A DNA stretch of 47,417 nucleotides, from assembly GCA_937935075.1 (NCBI GenBank), contig CALGYB010000089.1, positions 1 to 47,417 on the forward strand. The letters are read 5' to 3'. The notes under the pieces were generated by a model. The model made no database searches, was not told the DNA's origin, and saw nothing but the letters and a program-made list of their open reading frames with translations. Of the stretch, positions 42,706 to 47,417 are shown in pieces (within the stretch, counting starts at the first letter, position 1; every line of letters starts with the position of its first letter). The position numbers were made by a program, and so were the translations under genes. The stretch comes from an uncultured Roseiflexus sp. (GTDB lineage: Bacteria > Chloroflexota > Chloroflexia > Chloroflexales > Roseiflexaceae).

Positions 42706-43215
42706 AGTATTGTAATAATAATCACAAAGTATCCGGCTGTCGTTGCGCTGGCGCAAGTTGACCCAACTGCGAGGTGTTGCAAACAGTTGAGGATCGTTAA
42801 CCGAACAGGAGGTACGCGGTCGACTCACTGGCGAGCCGCGTGATGACTCTTTCTGCCTTCGGCAGAGTGGTACTTGTCTTCTCTGGTGGTGCGGTGCGGC
42901 GGCAACGTCGCCACACCGCACCACCTTGATGGGAGCGCCACACTGCCACAGGCTCTGGTGCAGCCAGAACAGGCGCCGCTGTGCAAGTCCTGTAACTGAT
43001 ACCAATGTCATTCGTGCAATACTGCCGGGGCGCTGCGGGCTAAAGCGGGCTAAAGCCCTCGCTAAGCAAGTGAAAGCCCCTCTGGGGCTGCTGATGTCAC
43101 TGCGCAGTATGCGTCCACGACACGCCTGCCGGTGCGCGTTGTGGGTTGCGCCGTGCGAACCAGGCGCCTGAACATCTTGTCTGACTGGCCGCCACTTGTT
43201 ATGAGAGAGTGCAGA
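42706..43215. other. Gap between regulator and cytochrome operon
   Basis: Apart from the promoter side (AT-rich TTGTAATAATAATCACAAAG near 42710) and the repeat at 42998-43194 I see no gene. GGTGCGGTGCGGC...GCCACACCGCACCACC (42889-42923) is another imperfect long hairpin. Confidence 0.4.
42998..43194 (+). repeat. ~200-bp dispersed repeat, copy 3
   Basis: Blocks GATACCAATGTCATTCGTGC, AATACTGCCGGGGCGCTGCG, a doubled GGGCTAAAGC, AAGCCCCTCTGGGGCTGCTGATG, CGTCCACGAC, GCCGGTGCGCGTTG, GTGCGAACC and CTTGTCTGACTGGCCG follow the order of the other copies. Confidence 0.75.
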
Positions 43216-43899
43216 TTAATCAGGTGCGGTATCCGCAAGCGTCATCAACCGCTGGCGGTCAATGATGACGACTCGCCCCCGCTGCGCCTGCACCAGTCCT
43301 TGCTGCTGCCAGAGGTGCAGCAGGCGGCTGACGGTGTAGTGACTCACTCCAATCAGATCGGCGAGATCGCGCTGCATGAGCGGGAGCGTCACATGTTCCG
43401 GGTCGTCTGCCGGCAAACCGTGGTGATCCGCCAGACGGATCAGCGTATGCGCCAGACGCTGTTCCACATGTTCGGTTGCCAGTTCGAGCAGTTGCTGTTG
43501 TAACGTATCACGATATTCGGCGAGTAACTGAAGACTATTGCGCTGGAGCGCCGGATAGCGCCTCATCAAGTCCTGGAGATCATCGCTCTGCCATACCATC
43601 AACCGGCACACCGAGATCGTTTGCGCCGAGAGGGTGTAGCGCGCATCGGGCAAAACCGCACTGATGCCGACAACGTCGGTGGGACCGGATAAACGTATCA
43701 CGCTCTGTCGTCCATCGACTGCAATCTTGTAGAGACGGATCCAGCCTTTCTGAATGGCGTACAGTCGTGCAGCCGGCGTATCTTCTTCCAGCAGAACGAC
43801 GTCGCGCTGAACATCAAGAAGCCGCGCATACGCGGCAATGTCGTCGAGCGCCGCTTGATCAAGTCCCTCGAAAAGACGGTAGTGGGTGAGATGATCCAT
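43216..43899 (-). CDS. Crp/Fnr-family transcription regulator
   Basis: 227 residues. N-terminal cyclic-nucleotide-type beta barrel (YRLFEGLDQAALDDIAAYARLL...QKGWIRLYKIAVDGRQSVIRL), dimerisation helix, and C-terminal winged helix (LPLMQRDLADLIGVSHYTVSRLLHLWQQQGLV). No Cys cluster for an Fe-S centre (only one Cys, in SVCRLM), so oxygen sensing as in Fnr is unlikely; haem or a small ligand is possible. It lies upstream of the cytochrome operon on the same strand, whose leader carries a GTGA-N6-TCAC site. Confidence 0.9.
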   Translation of the reverse strand: MDHLTHYRLFEGLDQAALDDIAAYARLLDVQRDVVLLEEDTPAARLYAIQKGWIRLYKIAVDGRQSVIRLSGPTDVVGISAVLPDARYTLSAQTISVCRLMVWQSDDLQDLMRRYPALQRNSLQLLAEYRDTLQQQLLELATEHVEQRLAHTLIRLADHHGLPADDPEHVTLPLMQRDLADLIGVSHYTVSRLLHLWQQQGLVQAQRGRVVIIDRQRLMTLADTAPD

Positions 43900-44072
43900 G
43901 GTATATCCTTTGAGCGAGCATGTGTTTGAGTCGCTCGTTGCACAGTAACGAGATGTGGAGTCTTCAACAATACACGGGCGTTGTGCCGGCGCCGACGACC
44001 TGAAGCGACGAGACGCTTCTCTTTACCCTTCGTTCGGCTCCACAACCGCCGCGGGTGAGCGTCTATCCGAAA

Positions 44073-44098
44073 ACCTCACATTGCCATCATTGTGAGGT
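44073..44098. promoter_or_regulatory. Inverted repeat ACCTCACA-N10-TGTGAGGT
   Basis: Perfect 8-bp arms (44073-44080 and 44091-44098). It is 174 bases upstream of the Crp/Fnr-type gene. Could be an operator or a transcribed hairpin. Confidence 0.35.
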
Positions 44099-44163
44099 GC
44101 GCCTGTGTCACAGCCATCTTCTTCTTCCGTGGGACGAGGAGATGGCTTCGCTGTGCTCGCACC

Positions 44164-44184
44164 GACTCCTGTCGGACAGGAGTC
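44164..44184. terminator. GACTCCTGTC palindrome, possible terminator
   Basis: GACTCCTGTC and GACAGGAGTC flank one G. It sits just after the stop of the minus-strand gene at 44232, in the right place for termination, but no T run follows. A related CCTGGCGGACAGGAG occurs near 27375. Confidence 0.35.
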
Positions 44185-44231
44185 TGGATCGGCGCGTATG
44201 ACAGAAGCGACATGTTGATTTGTACTGGCGG

Positions 44232-44672
44232 TCAGCAGGGAAACCCAACGGGAGAAGCGGCGCTACGCGGCGGAGGAGTCAGTGGAGGCGCCGACTGGCG
44301 GAAGGGAACAGTCCATACGGGCACAATGGAACCGGTAACCCGCAGAGAACAAACAGGCGCCAGCAGCGTCGCCAGCAGCACAAGTTGAATGATCTCGGGC
44401 AGGGGCATCTTCGATGGGGTCGGCACATCCTGGCTCGATGCGCGTCCACCGAAATCGCAGACGAACAGCGGCAGTGGCTGCTCAAAGCGTTGCTCAACCC
44501 ACGGCATCACCTGGCAATGCACGATGCAGACAACGGATGCGTGCGCTGCAATGCACCAGAACAGGAAGAACACAAAGATGCGCACAGTCGCGGGTTTTGG
44601 GCTGCGACTCAACAAACGATGCAGACGGTGAATCGTAGACGGTGCTGCCGCTGCTGGCGAGACTTTAGCCAC
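44232..44672 (-). CDS. Hypothetical membrane protein with Cys/His segment
   Basis: 146 residues. Helix VRIFVFFLFWCIAAHASVVCIVHC leads to the motif HCQVMPWVEQRF and a second helix PEIIQLVLLATLLAPVC. The tail is Pro-rich. The C-x-x-x...H-C and HxxM content could bind copper or haem, and it lies next to the regulator and oxidase genes. No family is certain, and a plus-strand open frame overlaps it, so the call is moderate. Confidence 0.5.
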   Translation of the reverse strand: MAKVSPAAAAPSTIHRLHRLLSRSPKPATVRIFVFFLFWCIAAHASVVCIVHCQVMPWVEQRFEQPLPLFVCDFGGRASSQDVPTPSKMPLPEIIQLVLLATLLAPVCSLRVTGSIVPVWTVPFRQSAPPLTPPPRSAASPVGFPC

Positions 44673-45153
44673 AACGCCTCATCAACCTGCGCTTGAACAT
44701 CGCGGATGACCGAGAGCCTGCCCGGCAAGGATCGTGGATCGGGCGAAGGCAGTGCCTTCGTCTACCCAGCCGCATTTCACACGGTTGGCGTTGGCTGAGC
44801 CTGTCGCAGCCGACGCCGATCACGAGATTGTCTGATATCCGGTTGATCTTCCTGTAAGGTCAGAAGTGCAGAACGCTCAGGAAGCGATTCTGCACATGTA
44901 CCAACCGTTTTCATGATAATGGAATGTGAAAGAAGGCGCAAGCAATTGGTGGCTGCGGGGTCCGGTCATCCATTGAGGTGTTCGTGGTCACGGGAGGCGA
45001 GGCTTGCAGCGTTTTGCGGTGCAATCGCTGCACGTACCGCTGTCTGACCATGCATGTCCGAACCCCTGAGGTGTTGCGAGGCGCTATCAACTCGTACTGC
45101 GGCTATGATACAATAGGGACAAGCAATGCTGCCTGGACTGAAGGAGCGCTACG
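44673..45153. other. Gap with repeat traces upstream of the Fur/Zur-type gene
   Basis: GGGCGAAGGCA-GTGCCTTCGTCTACCC at 44741-44767 is a degraded copy of the 28888 palindrome; GGCTGAGCCTGTCGCAGCCGACGCC at 44791-44815 is a trace of the leader-type repeat. ATGATAAT at 44913-44920 is only a half operator. TATGAT/TACAAT near 45104-45114 may be the -10 of the regulator gene. Confidence 0.45.
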
Positions 45154-45618
45154 ATGAGCCGTTTTCTCGAAGAGCGACGACATATGCTGCCGCCAGCAGT
45201 GACGGATCTTGCCGAACAACTGGCAGCCGCCGGATACAAAGTGACCCGTCCGCGCCTGGCGGTGCTCAAGGCGATCACGGCCCTGCCAGGCGCATTCAGC
45301 GTTCAGGAGATCGAGCAGTGGCTGGTCGAGCGCAACGAGTCGCCGGGGATCGCCAGCATCTTCCGCACCATCAGGCTTCTCTGCGATCTCGGCATGCTGC
45401 AGCGCATCCACGGTCTCGACGATTGCCACCGCTACTGCCTAGGAAGCGGGCATGCCCATCATCTGGTGTGCACCCAGTGCGGCGTGATCGAACGGTTCGA
45501 CAACTGCGGGTTGCAGGGGGTGATTTCGACGCTTGAGCAAGCGACGGGCTACCGCATCACCAACCACGTCGTCGAACTCTTCGGCCTCTGCCCGCAGTGC
45601 CTGGCAACGTCGGCATAG
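45154..45618 (+). CDS. Fur/Zur-family metalloregulator
   Basis: 154 residues; AAGGAG 7 bases ahead of ATG. Winged helix (YKVTRPRLAVLKAI...SIFRTIRLLCDLGML), then HRYCLGSGHAHHLVCTQCGVIERF with sensor-site His and C106-x2-C109, and C146-x2-C149: the structural zinc site of Fur-type proteins. Whether it senses zinc or iron cannot be proved by sequence; the C-minus ribosomal genes behind a shared palindrome favour zinc. It converges with the UPF0718 permease gene 11 bases apart. With metal it would act as repressor. Confidence 0.9.
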   Translation: MSRFLEERRHMLPPAVTDLAEQLAAAGYKVTRPRLAVLKAITALPGAFSVQEIEQWLVERNESPGIASIFRTIRLLCDLGMLQRIHGLDDCHRYCLGSGHAHHLVCTQCGVIERFDNCGLQGVISTLEQATGYRITNHVVELFGLCPQCLATSA

Positions 45619-45629
45619 TCTATCGCCGC

Positions 45630-46760
45630 TCAGGCAAACAGCCAGTTGAGCAACAACCCCAGCAGCGCTACGTAGGCAGCGTACCAGAGGACGACCTTAA
45701 CGGCGCTTGCCCGACCAATCAGCCGATTGAGCATGGCCCACTCGGGGATCGAAGAGACGGTTGTTGCCATCATTGCCGCCACCAGCGTTCCGATCGGCAC
45801 AATCTGGTGCAACGCCACCAGAATTGGCGCTGTTGACGCAGCATTGATGTCGAGCGGCAGACCCAGAACCGTTGCGGCGAGCGGTCCCCACCAGGCGGCG
45901 CCTGCCTGCTTCAGACCTTCAACGAGTGTCAGGTTGAAGTTGACCAGGATCCCCGCCAGGAACCCGCTGAACAGGATGACGCCAAACAACCGCTTGAACA
46001 GGGCCCACGCTTCACGGTGTGCACGAACCAGAATGCTTTCCTGTTTCGCCGAGCAGCACGTGTGTTGTGGCACAATCTGCTGAATAAAACGAGCCGGGTC
46101 CAACCCCAAAAGCGGCGCCAGATACGCGGTTGCCAGCGCAGCGGCAAACCCTGCGACTACATAGACCAGCCCGCCGAGCGGTCCGACGATGACAAACATG
46201 AAGATAATAGCAAACTCGTTCAACGCCGGGCTGGCAAACAGAAATGCCGAGGAAGCGCGCTGACTCGCGCCGCCGGCCACGATGCCCGCGTAGATGTTGG
46301 TGACCGTGCAGGAACAGACCGGTGTCGCCATGCCCAGCACTGCGCCGCCCGCTGCTCCGGCCAGGTCATTCCTCCCGATTGAGCGTTCGATCCATGTCGT
46401 GCTGATGCGCAGACGCAGCAGCGTCATTCCATAGGTCGTCAGAAAAAGAATGATCGGTAGTTTGAACCATTCGTAAATGGTGTACGACGCTGTGTATTTC
46501 ACGTCGAGCGGTCCGAACGGGGTAGGGATGATCCAGGCGGGCATCCAGGAGGTGAGCGCAGCGCCGAGCGCCTTGCCGGCATTGGCGATTGGCGCCTCAA
46601 AAACCGGAACCACATGCCTCATCTCGGCGCCCGACACCCAGGCGCTCAGACTCTGGAACATCACCTGAGCCACGATCAGTGCCAGAACGATCAGCGAAAC
46701 GACCGGCATCACGCGCTCGAATGACTCGCGCTTGACGGGGAAAACAGCCCGGCTGGACAT
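45630..46760 (-). CDS. UPF0718/YraQ-type permease
   Basis: 376 residues from ATG 46760 with GGAGGGT ahead. About eight to ten helices with the family motif TPVCSCTVTNIYAGIVAGGASQRASSAFLFASPALNEFA in the middle and a duplicated half near LPLDINAAST. A cytoplasmic or loop segment has HTCCSAKQ. These permeases are thought to move small or metal-related substrates; none is proven. It is preceded by a TTGACA promoter and the perfect palindrome at 46774, so it is likely controlled by the neighbouring Fur/Zur-type protein. Confidence 0.85.
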   Translation of the reverse strand: MSSRAVFPVKRESFERVMPVVSLIVLALIVAQVMFQSLSAWVSGAEMRHVVPVFEAPIANAGKALGAALTSWMPAWIIPTPFGPLDVKYTASYTIYEWFKLPIILFLTTYGMTLLRLRISTTWIERSIGRNDLAGAAGGAVLGMATPVCSCTVTNIYAGIVAGGASQRASSAFLFASPALNEFAIIFMFVIVGPLGGLVYVVAGFAAALATAYLAPLLGLDPARFIQQIVPQHTCCSAKQESILVRAHREAWALFKRLFGVILFSGFLAGILVNFNLTLVEGLKQAGAAWWGPLAATVLGLPLDINAASTAPILVALHQIVPIGTLVAAMMATTVSSIPEWAMLNRLIGRASAVKVVLWYAAYVALLGLLLNWLFA

Positions 46761-46773
46761 ACACCCTCCATAG

Positions 46774-46790
46774 ATGATAGTTTCTATCAT
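46774..46790. promoter_or_regulatory. Putative Fur/Zur-type operator, site 3 (perfect)
   Basis: ATGATAG-TTT-CTATCAT, extended to 23 bases with a TA/TA outer pair. It lies 8 bases after the -10 box and 14 bases before the permease start codon. Best copy of the palindrome; the other two are at 37347 and 39404. Confidence 0.65.
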
Positions 46791-46798
46791 TTATGGTG

Positions 46799-46827
46799 AC
46801 TGTACATCATAACATTCTCCCTGTCAA
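46799..46827 (-). promoter_or_regulatory. Promoter of the UPF0718 permease gene
   Basis: On the minus strand TTGACA (46827-46822), 17-base spacer, TACAGT (46804-46799). The -35 box touches the stop codon of the upstream gene. Confidence 0.6.
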
Positions 46828-47396
46828 GAGAGAAGAGCGCTCTGCTGCACCAATTGTTGCCATTCCTCAACCAGACGTTCCACCGGAATGGAAAAGGTCT
46901 GCTTCGTTGACTCTGAGACGCACTGTTGCCGGTATTCGATGCCGCAGGAGTCGCGCACCCATGTTTCGTACTGTGCAATCCATTCGAGTAACGCAACGAA
47001 CTGCCGGCGCATCCGTTGCTGCACGTCTGTTTCGCGAGGAATGACCGTAACACGCATCTGATCGGGAAGCCACGGTAGACGCCGGGTGTCGATCCGGGGA
47101 ATATATTGTGGAGTAAACTCGTATCGCTTGAGATAGACGCCGCCGTTCGCCGGGCTGCCGCAGAACGCGCCAAACCCCCAGAGCACGATGACCATGTCTG
47201 CATCAGTTGTCTTCATATATGCGCTACTTCCCGCGGCTCCGACTGGCGGACGCTGGCGGCTGAACCCGTATTCCAGCAGCAGGTTCCCTTCAGGACGGCG
47301 AATGTCGCACCCCCAGAGCCAGCACTGGAGATGCAGCAGTTCTGCGCCGCGTTGCCGCAGGCGCGCCGGAAGCGGCAGCCATGAGCGAGTGGTCAT
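46824..47396 (-). CDS. Conserved hypothetical protein
   Basis: 190 residues from ATG 47396, with AGGAG ahead; a TTG one codon upstream is an alternative. Has LLHLQCWLWGCDIRRPEGNLLLEYGFSRQRPP, GFGAFCG and YIPRIDTRRLPWLPDQ, which look like a conserved domain, plus a helical C-terminus with several Cys (C172-type positions). No family or fold recognised. The same strand as the permease but with its own start before the operator. Confidence 0.65.
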   Translation of the reverse strand: MTTRSWLPLPARLRQRGAELLHLQCWLWGCDIRRPEGNLLLEYGFSRQRPPVGAAGSSAYMKTTDADMVIVLWGFGAFCGSPANGGVYLKRYEFTPQYIPRIDTRRLPWLPDQMRVTVIPRETDVQQRMRRQFVALLEWIAQYETWVRDSCGIEYRQQCVSESTKQTFSIPVERLVEEWQQLVQQSALLS

Positions 47397-47417
47397 CAAT
47401 GCGCTCCTGTTGTCGCC

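Noticed and set aside
44220-44696. Plus-strand frame over the hypothetical membrane gene
   Set aside because: Very polar Arg/Gln/Asn-rich translation without conserved features; the minus-strand frame has two proper membrane helices.
44913-44920. ATGATAAT as a fourth operator
   Set aside because: Only a half-site; the second half does not match.
45103-45116. CTATGATACAATAG as autoregulatory operator of the Fur/Zur-type gene
   Set aside because: Only 4-bp arms; matches a -10 element better than the 17-base palindrome.

Overview
The window looks like chromosomal DNA of a GC-rich Chloroflexota bacterium, most likely a Roseiflexus-type filamentous phototroph. This is inferred from protein style (RNase J, FmdB zinc ribbon, TTFGT-type S41 peptidase, BchI-like AAA+ protein) and from the many short dispersed repeats. 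There is no rRNA or tRNA gene in the window and no marker gene that fixes the species. Genes are mostly housekeeping or small operons on both strands, separated by repeat-rich gaps.

Layout. 1-2.4 kb: C/G-run palindromes, a dispersed repeat and an isolated, AT-richer gene for a 487-residue protein (possible QxK nuclease-like segment plus glycine zipper). 2.4-4.2 kb: partner-switch operon with two RsbW-type kinases, a STAS antagonist and a small membrane protein. 4.1-8.3 kb: MFS exporter, remains of a BNR-repeat gene, DinB-like protein, ATP-grasp enzyme, VapBC-like pair. 8.4-17.6 kb: a plus-strand run with SbcC/Rad50, SUMF1-like protein, D-lyxose isomerase-like cupin, RlmI-like methyltransferase, ArgJ, LON-domain protein, DUF503 protein and a BchI-like AAA+ protein. 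17.5-27.2 kb: mainly minus-strand genes, including a McrB-like ATPase, sugar nucleotidyltransferase, alpha/beta hydrolase, RNase J and family 4 uracil-DNA glycosylase. 27.4-36.9 kb: second RlmI-like protein, PEBP, WecA/MraY-type transferase, Upp, S41 peptidase, TolB-like lipoprotein, PAS-STAS regulator, methyltransferase.

36.9-47.4 kb holds the most interesting material. A cluster encodes a small Cys protein, zinc-ligand-lacking (C-minus) L28 and S18, and a His-rich protein. A convergent zinc-ribbon/cold-shock-like gene has itself lost one zinc Cys. Further on lie a Fur/Zur-type regulator and a UPF0718 permease. Three of these transcription units start with a TTGACA promoter followed at once by a version of the same palindrome (ATGATAG-N3-CTATCAT). 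I read this as a local zinc-starvation regulon, unproven. Between them is a two-gene cytochrome bd-like oxidase with a fused cytochrome c domain. It is preceded by a perfect 10-bp inverted repeat containing GTGA-N6-TCAC and lies next to a Crp/Fnr-type regulator.

Several non-autonomous repeat families (a palindromic element with 12-bp terminal inverted repeats, a 95-bp tandem triplicate, a ~200-bp element in three copies plus fragments, short hairpins) occupy nearly every long gap.
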